Shown: in pieces, positions 33,958 to 42,306 of the stretch
Numbering within the stretch: position 1 is the stretch's first letter
Layout of the letters: the number at the start of each line of letters is the position of its first letter
DNA from: Terrimesophilobacter sp044464485
GTDB lineage: Bacteria; Actinomycetota; Actinomycetes; Actinomycetales; Microbacteriaceae
Direction: 5' to 3'
DNA length: 64,000 nt
Assembly: GCA_044464485.1 (NCBI GenBank)
Contig: JBIQLG010000002.1
Span: forward strand, 1-64,000
The notes under the pieces: generated by a model
What the model saw: only the letters and a program-made list of their open reading frames with translations
Told to the model about the DNA's origin: nothing
Databases searched by the model: none
Program-made: the position numbers and the translations under genes

Positions 33958-34019
33958 GGGGGCGTTTTCTTGCGGGAATTGTGACGCTCTCGGGGGGTGG
34001 AATTGATCGTCGGTCCCCC
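33958..34019. promoter_or_regulatory. Cluster of G/C runs upstream of the CAP-like gene
   Basis: GGGGG at 33958-33962, GGGGGG at 33992-33997 and CCCCC at 34015-34019, 125-186 bp upstream of the GTG. Flanks (CGGGGGGT, TCCCCCA) resemble tandem RamA-type A/C-G4-6-T/C sites. The same type of run occurs upstream of acs and the sensor-kinase operon. Confidence 0.35.
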
Positions 34020-34055
34020 AAATGGCGGACCAGGGTTCCCGGATGACCCCAGCGG

Positions 34056-34128
34056 AGCCGCCTGTCAGAATCGAACTGACGACCTTCTCATTACGAGTGA
34101 GATGCTCTACCGACTGAGCTAAGGCGGC
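34056..34128 (-). tRNA. tRNA-Thr (CGT)
   Basis: 73 nt cloverleaf. Acceptor GCCGCCT/AGGCGGC; D-arm TAGCTCAGTCGGTAGAGCA; anticodon stem TCTCA/TGAGA around loop CTCGTAA (anticodon CGT); T-arm GTCAG-TTCGATT-CTGAC. No encoded CCA. Reads ACG codons, which are common in this genome. Confidence 0.95.
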
Positions 34129-34170
34129 GGGCCTCCCGCGAGAGGAGGCACAGCAAGAAAGCTTAGCGGA

Positions 34171-34821
34171 TCATGAATCGCCGCGAGTGCCCAGAGTCAT
34201 CCTCAATTGGTCGAACGCTTCACGAACAAGGTCAGACAGCGAGACTGAGTCCGAGGTTTCGATCCACCTTCGATACGCCAGCCTCATGGTGGCGAATCCG
34301 ATGAGGCTGAGCATTTGCGCACGCTGTTCCGCTTCCGCGGAATCGCGCACAGACCCGAACCCATCCCGAATCAACCGTTGCCGCACGAGCTCTGCGATTT
34401 CATCTTCAAACATGTGAAGAAACGTCATGCGTTTGGCAAAGAGCGAGGGTTGCTTTCTCAGCAGGGCGCGGCGCTGCTGGCTCGCCGTGCGGTTGTCGGA
34501 GATTTCCATTGCGGCGACCACGAAGAGCCGACCGAGGCCGGCAAGGATGTCGGCATCCTTGCCTTCTGCGAGAAAATCCTGGGCGGCATCCAATGCGGCA
34601 ATCGAGGGAATGTCGCCCACGACCGCCTCTTCTTTTGACGCAAAGTAATTGAAGAACGTTCTCGGTGACACATCCGCGGCCGCGCTAATCTCTTCAATCG
34701 TGACGTTGTCGTATCCGCGTTGCGTCGAGAGTTCGAGAACAGCGCGTTGAATGGCGCGGCGGGTCGCAATTCTCTTGCGTTCGCGAAGGCCGGGAACGGG
34801 GGGCGGCGAGGAATTGCTCAT
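34171..34821 (-). CDS. TetR family transcriptional regulator
   Basis: 216 aa. N-terminal TetR helix-turn-helix (~14-60): RIATRRAIQRAVLELSTQRGYDNVTIEEISAAADVSPRTFFNYFASKEEAV. The helical ligand domain is of the MftR-like type, with Arg/Gln-rich middle (RRALLRKQPSLFAKRM). A TTGCA-N5-TGCAA palindrome 9 bp upstream of its ATG suggests autoregulation. No divergent partner: the neighbouring S33 gene is on the same strand and ends 128 bp upstream, so the regulated target is not obvious. Confidence 0.9.
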   Translation of the reverse strand: MSNSSPPPVPGLRERKRIATRRAIQRAVLELSTQRGYDNVTIEEISAAADVSPRTFFNYFASKEEAVVGDIPSIAALDAAQDFLAEGKDADILAGLGRLFVVAAMEISDNRTASQQRRALLRKQPSLFAKRMTFLHMFEDEIAELVRQRLIRDGFGSVRDSAEAEQRAQMLSLIGFATMRLAYRRWIETSDSVSLSDLVREAFDQLRMTLGTRGDS

Positions 34822-34830
34822 GGTCTATTT

Positions 34831-34852
34831 TTGCAGATCATGCAAACTTGCA
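34831..34852. promoter_or_regulatory. Palindromic operator upstream of tetR-type gene
   Basis: TTGCA-GATCA-TGCAA (34831-34845) is a perfect 5-bp-arm palindrome, followed by another TTGCA at 34848-34852. It lies 10-31 bp before the ATG of the TetR gene, the expected place for a self-repressing operator. Confidence 0.6.
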
Positions 34853-34949
34853 CAATGGTCGACCGACGGCGTTGCGAACAACCATGGCGTCAGCGCAGTC
34901 GAGAGCAGCCGAGCGGCCGAGCAGCCGCGCGCTGCTCCTGCAGCGTGCC

Positions 34950-36494
34950 CTAACAATTCGGATCCGCCGCGGGCACCGTTCCCCTGACGAAGAAATCGTC
35001 CACGGCACCGTCCACGCAGGAATTCGACTTGTTATATGCCGTATGCCCTTCACCGTGGTAGGTGACGAGGTGCCCGTTTTCCAGCTCCGACGCCAGATTC
35101 TTTGCCCACTGGTACGGCGTCGCAGGATCATTCGTCGTGCCCACGACAAGAATCGGCGCGGAACCGTGAGCGGCGATCGGCCCGCGAACCCTGGTGGCAG
35201 CAAACGGCCAGTTGTCGCATGATGTGCCGCCATACGACATTTGCGGCCCAAAGGTCGGAGCAACCTTTGCGAGTTCCGCGGCTTCCGCGCGAAGGGTGCC
35301 CCGCGTGCTCGTGGAAATGTAGTCGAGACAGTTGATGGCGATGAAGGCTTCCGTCGAATTGTCCTGGTAGGTGCCATCCGGATTTCGCCCGTAGTAGGCA
35401 TCTGCGAGCTGGAATGCGTAGTCGGCATTTCCCGCCAGCACATCGGTGAACAGATCGTTGAGGTACTTCCACGTGGACTGGCTGTACAGGGGCAGAATGA
35501 TCGCGTTGAACATGGCCGCACTGCCCAGCATTCGACCGTCGGATGCCCGCAGCGGGCTTGCGTCCAGTCGTTCGAGAATGGCCCGAATCTTCGCCATGGC
35601 GGCATCCACTGAACCGGTGAAGGGGCAATCCGGCGCGGTCTCGCAATCGGCGATGTACGCGCGCGCGGCACTCTCGAAGCCCACCGCCTGAGTTTCCGTG
35701 ACCTCAAAGTCGCTCGTGGCGGGATCCAGTGCGCCATCCAGCACAAGATGACCGGTCTTCTTCGGAAAGAGCTCCGCATAGGTCGCACCAAGGAACGTGC
35801 CGTACGAGTAACCGAGGTAGTTGAGCTTCGTGTCGCCCAAAATCGCTCTCAGCAAATCGAGATCGCGGGCAGCGCTCATGGTGTCGACGAACCCCAGCAG
35901 GTCGCCCGTGTATTTGAGGCACGCCTGACCGAAGTCGGTGTTGGATTTCTCCATATCGTCGATCCAGGCGTCCGAACCAACCTTGTTCGGCGACACATCG
36001 AACAGGAACGCGTCCATTTCTGAAGGGTCTTCGTAGCACTTCACGGCGGTCGACTTGTTGACGCCGCGGGGATCGAAACCGACGATGTCATAGTGCTGCT
36101 GAAGCGTGGCGTCCACCGCGTAGTCGAGGCTGTCGCGGATGAAATCGTAGCCCGAGCCGCCCGGCCCGCCAGGGTTCACGAGCAGAGAGCCCATCCGCTT
36201 GCCCGTCGCCGTCGCGCGAATGAGCGCGAGATCGATCCGTTTGCCCGACGGATTCGACCAGTCCATGGGGGCGTGCGCGGTAGCGCACTGGAAAGTGCCC
36301 TCGCACCTCGTCCACGTGAGCACCTGCGAGTAGTAGGGCTCCAGGTCCGCGGCAACACTCTCGCCCGTCGGCGTCGACGTCGTCGGGGGTCGGTGAGGAA
36401 GAAACAGCGATACACAGCCGCTCAGTGACATCACGGCCACGAGGCCTGCCGCGATTACTGCCGTGCGGAAGGTGACAGCTTTGCTGCGATTCAT
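34950..36494 (-). CDS. Secreted lipoprotein alpha/beta hydrolase (S33 tripeptidyl aminopeptidase-like)
   Basis: 514 aa. Lipoprotein signal peptide with lipobox LSGC (Cys ~27). Alpha/beta hydrolase: oxyanion region NPGGPGGSG, nucleophile elbow GYSYGT (Ser ~232), acid in VGTTNDPATPY and His in GEGHTAYNKS; the TAP-like C-terminal domain is present. Actinobacterial relatives remove N-terminal tripeptides or hydrolyse esters outside the cell. Its start overlaps the holB stop by 4 bp, although the functions are unrelated. Confidence 0.88.
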   Translation of the reverse strand: MNRSKAVTFRTAVIAAGLVAVMSLSGCVSLFLPHRPPTTSTPTGESVAADLEPYYSQVLTWTRCEGTFQCATAHAPMDWSNPSGKRIDLALIRATATGKRMGSLLVNPGGPGGSGYDFIRDSLDYAVDATLQQHYDIVGFDPRGVNKSTAVKCYEDPSEMDAFLFDVSPNKVGSDAWIDDMEKSNTDFGQACLKYTGDLLGFVDTMSAARDLDLLRAILGDTKLNYLGYSYGTFLGATYAELFPKKTGHLVLDGALDPATSDFEVTETQAVGFESAARAYIADCETAPDCPFTGSVDAAMAKIRAILERLDASPLRASDGRMLGSAAMFNAIILPLYSQSTWKYLNDLFTDVLAGNADYAFQLADAYYGRNPDGTYQDNSTEAFIAINCLDYISTSTRGTLRAEAAELAKVAPTFGPQMSYGGTSCDNWPFAATRVRGPIAAHGSAPILVVGTTNDPATPYQWAKNLASELENGHLVTYHGEGHTAYNKSNSCVDGAVDDFFVRGTVPAADPNC

Positions 36495-37699
36495 GGGGCA
36501 ATCCTTCTGGCCGAGATGAGCATCGCCTCCAACGCGAGCGCAGGAGCAACGTTATTACCAATCCGCCTCCGAGCGGTGGCAATTGCATCCAGTGTCGCGA
36601 GGGTCTGCGCGGGGGTCGATCGCTCCGCGGCGCCTCGCACCCGATCAAGAATGTGCAGATTGATCGGTTCGACATCCGAACCGAGCTGAAGCAGCAGAAT
36701 GTCCCTGAACAACGACAGCAAATCGACCATGATGCGGTCCAAACCATCGCGAAGACTTCGAGTCGCGCGCCTCTTCTGGTCTTCTTCCAGCGTTTTCAGT
36801 TGCGACCTCAGCGCGGGCGGGATGGTTCCACCGGTTTCGATACCGAGGGAACGCAGAGCATTCTCCCGCTCCTCGGCGTCGCGCTCCTCGGTAATGGCTT
36901 TCGCATCCTCCGTCGCCGCATCCACGAGCACACTCGCGGCGATCACGGCATCGGAAACTGTCTGGATGCCGAGAACGACGTCGAGTGTCTTCTCCCGACG
37001 GTCGCGCGCCCGCTCATTCGTGGCGAGCCTGTGTGCCATGCCGATGTGACTCTGCGCCTCTCGCGCGGCACGCGTCGCGATGGCAATGTCGACACCGTCT
37101 CTCGACGAAATGAGCTCGGCCACATCAGCGATCGCCGGCACGCGAAGCCGCACGCTGCGCACCCGCGAACGGATGGTCGGGATGAGGTCCGCTTCGCTCG
37201 GAGCGCACAGAATCCACACCGTACGCGGCGGCGGTTCCTCAAGCGCCTTCAGCAATACGTTCGACGTGCGTTCGGTCATCCGATCGGCGTCCTCGATCAC
37301 CATGACGCGATACCTGCCCACGGATGGTGAAAATTGGGAGCTATTCACGAGAGCGCGCACCTCGTCAATCGAGATGATGACGCGCTCCGTGCTGAGCACG
37401 CCGAGATCGGGATGAGTTCTGGCCGCTACCTGCCTCCGTGCCGCCTCGTCGCCTTCGGGCGTTCCCGGGCTCAGCAAGGCAGTCGCGAACGCAAACGCGA
37501 GGTTGGACCGACCGGATCCCGGCGGTCCCGTGATGAGCCACGAATGCGTCATTGAGCCGCTCGCACCCGAGCCTGCAAGGAGGCCTGACGATGCGACGCG
37601 CTCGTTTTCTTCTGCAGTATCGGGAGCGGGAAGGCGCGCGGCGGCTTTGAAGACGGCAATCGCCTCGGTTTGCCCCGTCAGTTCATCCCAGATCGACAC
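36491..37699 (-). CDS. holB: DNA polymerase III delta' subunit
   Basis: 402 aa clamp-loader subunit. N-terminal AAA+ domain with GPPGSGRSN, a Walker A whose Lys is replaced by Arg as expected for the non-hydrolysing delta' subunit, then VMVIEDADRMTERTSNVLLKALEEPP and the arginine-finger SRVRSVRL. The C-terminal half contains a charged helical region (~235-330). Starts 18 bp after tmk; the topA-tmk-holB order is typical of Actinomycetota. Confidence 0.93.
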   Translation of the reverse strand: MSIWDELTGQTEAIAVFKAAARLPAPDTAEENERVASSGLLAGSGASGSMTHSWLITGPPGSGRSNLAFAFATALLSPGTPEGDEAARRQVAARTHPDLGVLSTERVIISIDEVRALVNSSQFSPSVGRYRVMVIEDADRMTERTSNVLLKALEEPPPRTVWILCAPSEADLIPTIRSRVRSVRLRVPAIADVAELISSRDGVDIAIATRAAREAQSHIGMAHRLATNERARDRREKTLDVVLGIQTVSDAVIAASVLVDAATEDAKAITEERDAEERENALRSLGIETGGTIPPALRSQLKTLEEDQKRRATRSLRDGLDRIMVDLLSLFRDILLLQLGSDVEPINLHILDRVRGAAERSTPAQTLATLDAIATARRRIGNNVAPALALEAMLISARRIAP

Positions 37700-37717
37700 G
37701 GTCAGGTTCCACCCGGC

Positions 37718-38338
37718 TCATTCCATCAACGAAAAAACGCGAGAACGAATTGCTTCGGATATCGCCTCGACGCTCTCCGTTGCGTCGAGCGTGAGAAATC
37801 GATGCGGATCCGCCGCGGCAAGTTCACGATACGCTTCACGCACTCGCGCGTGGAACTCCCGCTCTTCGGATTCGAGTCGATCGTACCGAGTGCGGGAGGC
37901 ATCGAGGCGCCCTCGGCCCACTGCTTCGTCCAGATCGAGGAGAACCGTGAGGTCGGGAAGCAGTCCGTCGGTGGCCCACAGTGAAATATCTCGCACCTCG
38001 ACTGCTCCCAGATTTCGCCCCACGCCCTGGTAGGCGACGGAGGAATCAAGGTACCGATCCTGCACGACGATGTCGCCACGATGCAGCGCGGGGCGCACCG
38101 TGGTTGCGACATGGTGCGCTCGGTCCGCCGCGTAAATCAACGCTTCGGTTTTCGGTGTGATGTGCCCGCGACGGTGGAGCACAATCTCGCGAAGTTCCTC
38201 GCCGAGATCGGTGCCGCCGGGTTCGCGCGTGGTCACGACCGTACGCCCGAGCGACTCAAGCCACGACACCAGGAGAGCCAGCTGCGTGGTCTTTCCCGAG
38301 CCGTCGCCGCCCTCGAAGGTGATAAACAGACCCTTCAT
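37718..38338 (-). CDS. tmk: Thymidylate kinase
   Basis: 206 aa. P-loop FEGGDGSGKTTQ at ~7-18, the TTREPGGT motif that binds dTMP, QDRYLDSSVAYQG with the DR(Y/F) motif, and a lid rich in Arg. Phosphorylates dTMP to dTDP for DNA synthesis. The ATG lies 2 bp after the topA stop, so it is coupled to topA and, 18 bp on, to holB. Confidence 0.96.
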   Translation of the reverse strand: MKGLFITFEGGDGSGKTTQLALLVSWLESLGRTVVTTREPGGTDLGEELREIVLHRRGHITPKTEALIYAADRAHHVATTVRPALHRGDIVVQDRYLDSSVAYQGVGRNLGAVEVRDISLWATDGLLPDLTVLLDLDEAVGRGRLDASRTRYDRLESEEREFHARVREAYRELAAADPHRFLTLDATESVEAISEAIRSRVFSLME

Positions 38339-38340
38339 CG

Positions 38341-41160
38341 CTACTTCTTGTTCGAAGCGGCCGTTGCAGACGGGTTTCCGGTCGACTTCTTTGCGGCCGG
38401 TTTCTTCGCCGCCGCCTTCTTCGCGGCCGGCTTCTTGCGTGTGGCGGTTTTCGTCTTTGGCTTCGTCGGCCCCTTCGCCCGCTTGTCGGCCAGCAGCTGC
38501 ACTGCCCGCTCGAAGTCGATGTCCTCCACAGATTCGCCCCTGGGAATGGTCGCATTCGTGACACCGTCGGTGACGTACGGCCCAAAGCGGCCGTCTTTGA
38601 CTTTCACCGGCTTTCCGCTCTCGGGATCAGCGTCAAACTCCTTCAAGGCACTGGACGCTCGGCGGGCGCCGTACTTGGGTTGCGCAAATATCTCCAGTGC
38701 GCCGGCCAGATCGATCTCAAAAATTTGCTCCTCCGAAGTAAGGGAGCGAGAGTCGGTTCCCTTTTTAAGATAGGGACCGAATTTACCATTTTGCGCCGTG
38801 ATGTCTTCCTGCGTCTGGGGATCCTGTCCGACGACGCGAGGCAAATTGAGCAGACGGAGCGCGGTGTCCAGATCGATGGTTTCCAGATCCATTGATGTGA
38901 AAATGGATGCCGTACGCGGCTTCTGCGCCGTTTTCTTGCCGTTCGCCTTCTTAGCAGCACCGCTCTTCGCGGGTGCCGCCGTCACCTCGCCCGTGCGCGG
39001 ATCCACGTTCTGCGCATTCTCGGCGCCAGCCGCGATTGCGGCCGCTTCGGGCTCGGGGTCGAGTTCGGTGACATACGGGCCGTACCGGCCGTTCTTCGCC
39101 ACAATCTCTTTACCGTTTTCCGGATTGATTCCGATCACGCGATCGACCACTACCGGAGCGTTGATGAGCTCGTGTGCTTTCTCAAGCGTGAGTTCGTCCG
39201 GTGCAAGACCGTCGGGAATGTTCACTCGCCGCGGTTTGGCGTCAGGCTCAGCATCGGGTTCTACGACCTCGAGGTACGGTCCATACTTTCCTATGCGCAG
39301 CGTGACGTTGTCGTCGAGCGTGATCGAGTTGACCGTTTTCGCATCGATTTCGCCGAGATTTTCGATGACGTTGCGCAAACCTTTGTAGTTCGCGCCGCCA
39401 AAGTAAAAACTGTTCAACCAGTCGACGCGCTGCTCACGGCCGTCGGCAATGCGGTCGAGATCGTTTTCCATGCCTGCGGTGAAGTCGTACTGCACGAGTT
39501 CGGTGAAGTAGTCCTCAAGCAATCGCACGACGGAGAAGGCGATCCAGCTCGGCACCAGCGCGGTGCCCCGCGGCGTGACGTAACCACGGTCGATGATGGT
39601 CGAAATGATCGAGGTGAACGTGGATGGTCTGCCGATGCCAAGTTCCTCGAGCGTCTTGATGAGGCTCGCCTCCGTGTAGCGCGGGGGCGGCAGTGTCTCA
39701 TGGCCCTTGCTTTCCACACCGTCAAGCGCAAGGCTCTGGCCCTCCGTCAACGGGGGCAGTTTCGCCTCAGCGGGCTCTGCCGACTCGTTGCGCTCTTCGT
39801 CACGGCTCTCCTCGTACGCCGCAAGAAATCCCCGAAACGTGATTACTGTGCCGCTGGCGGAAAACTCTGCGCGCTGCTCTTGCGTTTCCGCGGCGATCGT
39901 CACGGTTGCCGTGGAACCGCGCGCGTCGGCCATTTGCGATGCCACGGTGCGCTTCCAGATGAGGTCGTACAGCTTCCATTCATTCCCGCGAAGCGTGCCT
40001 TCCAGTTCCGTCGGGGTCCGGAAGGTGTCTCCGGATGGCCGTACCGCTTCGTGCGCTTCCTGAGCGTTCTTCGACCGCCCCGCGTACACACGCGGTTTTT
40101 CGGGAACCGTGTCGGCACCGTAGAGACTCGCCGCCTGGCTCCGCGCGGCCGTGATGGCCTGCTGCGACAGAGCGGGTGAGTCGGTACGCATATAGGTGAT
40201 GTACCCGTTCTCGTAGAGGCCCTGAGCGACACTCATGGTTTGCCGGGCGGAGAACCGCAGTTTGCGCGCTGCTTCCTGCTGCAGGGTGGACGTCGTGAAC
40301 GGCGCCGCTGGCCTGCGCGTGTATGGCTTCGACTCGAGGGACGACACGGTGATCGCGGTGGAGTCGTTTGTAAGCGCCGATACGAGCGCGCTTGCCGCGC
40401 TTTCGTCCAGTGCAATCACATTGGGCTTCAGGTTTCCGAGGTCGTCGAAGTCGCGGCCCGTCGCCACGCGCGTGCCGTCGAGGCGCACGAGTTTTGCGTC
40501 GAAGCGCTCTGCGGACTCCGCGGGCCTCAGGCTCGCGACAATGTCCCAGTAGCTGGCACTGACGAACGCCAGTCGCTCGCGCTCGCGGTCCACCACGAGC
40601 CGAGTGGCCGCAGACTGCACGCGTCCCGCCGAAAGGCCAGGACCGACTTTCCGCCACAGCACCGGCGACACTTCGTAGCCGTAAAGCCGATCGAGAATGC
40701 GGCGGGTTTCCTGGGCGTCAACCAGCGCCGTGTCGATGTCACGAGTGTTGTCTCTCGCGAACTGGATGGCGTCTTTCGTGATCTCGTGGAACACCATCCG
40801 CTTTACGGGAATTTTCGGTTTCAGCACCTGCAGCAGGTGCCAGGCGATTGCCTCGCCTTCGCGGTCTTCATCAGTTGCCAGATACAGTTCGTCGGCATCC
40901 TTCAGCGCTCGCTTCAGATCGGCGACGGTTTTGCGCTTCTGATCCGACACCACATAGTACGGCTCGAATTCGTTCTCGACATCGACGGAGAATTTTCCGA
41001 GATAGCCCTTTTTCAGCTCGGGTGGAAGGTTTTTGGGTTCGATGAGGTCGCGAATGTGACCGACGGAAGCTTCGACGACAAAGTCATCGCCAAGGTATTT
41101 GGCGATCGTCTTGGCTTTCGCCGGTGATTCGACGATGACCAGTTTCTTCGTGCCCGGCAC
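38341..41160 (-). CDS. topA: DNA topoisomerase I
   Basis: 939 aa type IA topoisomerase. TOPRIM domain with LVIVESPAKAKTI and DEDREGEAIAWHL; active-site Tyr in GYITYMRTDSPALS (~320). As in other Actinomycetota there are no C-terminal zinc fingers. Instead there are about four repeated TopA_C modules with NGRYGPYV/NGKFGPYL, then a Lys/Ala-rich basic tail (AAKKPAAKK) that helps processivity in mycobacteria and Streptomyces. Relaxes negative supercoils. First gene of topA-tmk-holB. Confidence 0.97.
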   Translation of the reverse strand: MPGTKKLVIVESPAKAKTIAKYLGDDFVVEASVGHIRDLIEPKNLPPELKKGYLGKFSVDVENEFEPYYVVSDQKRKTVADLKRALKDADELYLATDEDREGEAIAWHLLQVLKPKIPVKRMVFHEITKDAIQFARDNTRDIDTALVDAQETRRILDRLYGYEVSPVLWRKVGPGLSAGRVQSAATRLVVDRERERLAFVSASYWDIVASLRPAESAERFDAKLVRLDGTRVATGRDFDDLGNLKPNVIALDESAASALVSALTNDSTAITVSSLESKPYTRRPAAPFTTSTLQQEAARKLRFSARQTMSVAQGLYENGYITYMRTDSPALSQQAITAARSQAASLYGADTVPEKPRVYAGRSKNAQEAHEAVRPSGDTFRTPTELEGTLRGNEWKLYDLIWKRTVASQMADARGSTATVTIAAETQEQRAEFSASGTVITFRGFLAAYEESRDEERNESAEPAEAKLPPLTEGQSLALDGVESKGHETLPPPRYTEASLIKTLEELGIGRPSTFTSIISTIIDRGYVTPRGTALVPSWIAFSVVRLLEDYFTELVQYDFTAGMENDLDRIADGREQRVDWLNSFYFGGANYKGLRNVIENLGEIDAKTVNSITLDDNVTLRIGKYGPYLEVVEPDAEPDAKPRRVNIPDGLAPDELTLEKAHELINAPVVVDRVIGINPENGKEIVAKNGRYGPYVTELDPEPEAAAIAAGAENAQNVDPRTGEVTAAPAKSGAAKKANGKKTAQKPRTASIFTSMDLETIDLDTALRLLNLPRVVGQDPQTQEDITAQNGKFGPYLKKGTDSRSLTSEEQIFEIDLAGALEIFAQPKYGARRASSALKEFDADPESGKPVKVKDGRFGPYVTDGVTNATIPRGESVEDIDFERAVQLLADKRAKGPTKPKTKTATRKKPAAKKAAAKKPAAKKSTGNPSATAASNKK

Positions 41161-41228
41161 GGGACTCCTTCAACATTGATGTACTGCAACAGGGGAAACC
41201 CTACACACAGAACCCGCGCCTGTGCCTC

Positions 41229-41609
41229 TTACCCGCCTGTGAATGGCGGCCCGGCTGTCGCTGTCGCTGAAACGGCAAAGCCTAAAACGACGGCGCGCAC
41301 CCTCACGGTCACAATAACCCCATCCACACGACAATCTGCCATAGTTGCGCCGTTTTCTCGTGCAACGGATTCCGCAACAACGCACGGAACGCCCGCGGAT
41401 ATTCCTCGCGCAACGTCGGCCGCGGCAAGCGCGGCGGCGTCTGCGGCACCGGTAAGTTCGGATCGCAACACAAGTGTCCGCGCGAGCGGGCCGAGCAACA
41501 GGACCGTTGCGATAATGCAGCACAGCACGCCGATGGTCAGGACGGAACCGGCTCCTCGAGCGTTCCGGCAGGCGCGCGACGGTGCTGACGAACGCCCATT
41601 ATTTGCCAT
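41229..41609 (-). CDS. TadE-like protein of the helicase/secretion neighbourhood
   Basis: 126 aa from the ATG at 41609. A hydrophobic segment near the N-terminus preceded by GAGSVLTIGVLCCIIATVL (type IV pilin-like start with G before a helix) and RSELTGAADAAALAAADVARG are typical of the Rv3655c-like 'flp-pilus assembly TadE/G-like' group. Two cysteines in the C-terminal part could form a disulfide. Overlaps the previous TadE gene by 11 bp. Probably a minor pilin or an export component of the Tad-like system. Confidence 0.8.
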   Translation of the reverse strand: MANNGRSSAPSRACRNARGAGSVLTIGVLCCIIATVLLLGPLARTLVLRSELTGAADAAALAAADVARGISAGVPCVVAESVARENGATMADCRVDGVIVTVRVRAVVLGFAVSATATAGPPFTGG

Positions 41610-41958
41610 CAGCGAGAGCGCAGCCTGTCGCGGCGATTGCCGCAAGTCCGAGCAGCGCCGCAAACGGCGGGCCAGGCGACTCAACGCGAACGCACACGAG
41701 GTTGCCACGATGCTCACTGCGCATCCTCGCCTCGGAAACCAAGGAACTAACCAGTGATTCCCCGTCCCCGCCACGAGCCTCGCTGCGAGCGGCGAGCGCG
41801 GCGGCATCGTGGAGGCGCATGTGGAGAGTGCCCAGCTGGAGACCGCACAAACTCAACGCCAGCACGAGGCATACCGCCGGGAGAAGCACGACGAACTCGG
41901 CCGTCACGCTCCCCCGCTCGGTAAACGAGTCTGAGAGGGGGGCCCGCGTCTTCCCCAT
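41599..41958 (-). CDS. TadE family minor pilin
   Basis: 119 aa from the ATG at 41958; another ATG 30 bp upstream overlaps the pilin gene and has no ribosome site. It carries the TadE pattern RGSVTAEFVVLLPAVCLVLALSLCGLQL, with the processing Gly-Ser and Glu at +5 of the mature helix, followed by an amphipathic region and a second hydrophobic segment (LLGLAAIAATGCALA). Seven bp downstream of the DUF4244 pilin gene. Confidence 0.82.
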   Translation of the reverse strand: MGKTRAPLSDSFTERGSVTAEFVVLLPAVCLVLALSLCGLQLGTLHMRLHDAAALAARSEARGGDGESLVSSLVSEARMRSEHRGNLVCVRVESPGPPFAALLGLAAIAATGCALADGK

Positions 41959-41965
41959 CGTCAGC

Positions 41966-42193
41966 TCAGCCGCCAAGCGACAACGCATGCTGTACCACGC
42001 CCAACAGCAGACTCCGCACTTCGTCGCTTCGCAGAATTGCCACCAGCAGCCCTGCGAACGCGACGGCGGCCAGCGTCACTATCGCGTATTCCGCAGTGGC
42101 CGCACCGTCTTCGGAAACAGGTTTCACTTTCCCGCGCGTTGCCGCACCCGCGGACTCACGGTGCCCTCGCTCAATTTCGACCGTTTTCGCCAT
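41966..42193 (-). CDS. DUF4244 Flp-type pilin
   Basis: 75 aa: a basic leader, then EDGAATAEYAIVTLAAVAFAGLLVAIL, the DUF4244 pilin core with a prepilin-like Gly-Ala cleavage point and Glu at +5. The C-terminal tail is short. Likely the major structural pilin of the Tad-like apparatus. AAAGGGAGG 8 nt upstream is the strongest ribosome site in the locus. The 113-bp gap upstream holds three phased direct repeats, suggesting its own promoter. Confidence 0.85.
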   Translation of the reverse strand: MAKTVEIERGHRESAGAATRGKVKPVSEDGAATAEYAIVTLAAVAFAGLLVAILRSDEVRSLLLGVVQHALSLGG

Positions 42194-42214
42194 TGTTTGA
42201 TCCTCCCTTTAATT

Positions 42215-42243
42215 GACCTGTAAATGACCTGTCATGGACCTGT
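42215..42243. repeat. Three direct repeats with 11-bp period upstream of the pilin gene
   Basis: GACCTGT occurs at 42215, 42226 and 42237 (ACAGGTC on the pilin strand), exactly 11 bp apart and thus on nearly the same face of the helix. They lie 22-50 bp upstream of the DUF4244 ATG. Candidate activator or repressor sites for independent pilin control; a short tandem duplication is the alternative. Confidence 0.55.
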
Positions 42244-42306
42244 GATGGAAGCCAAGTCTTCAGCGAGTGAAGCCATCGATGTGCCCGAACTGCAGATCCG
42301 CGGGCA

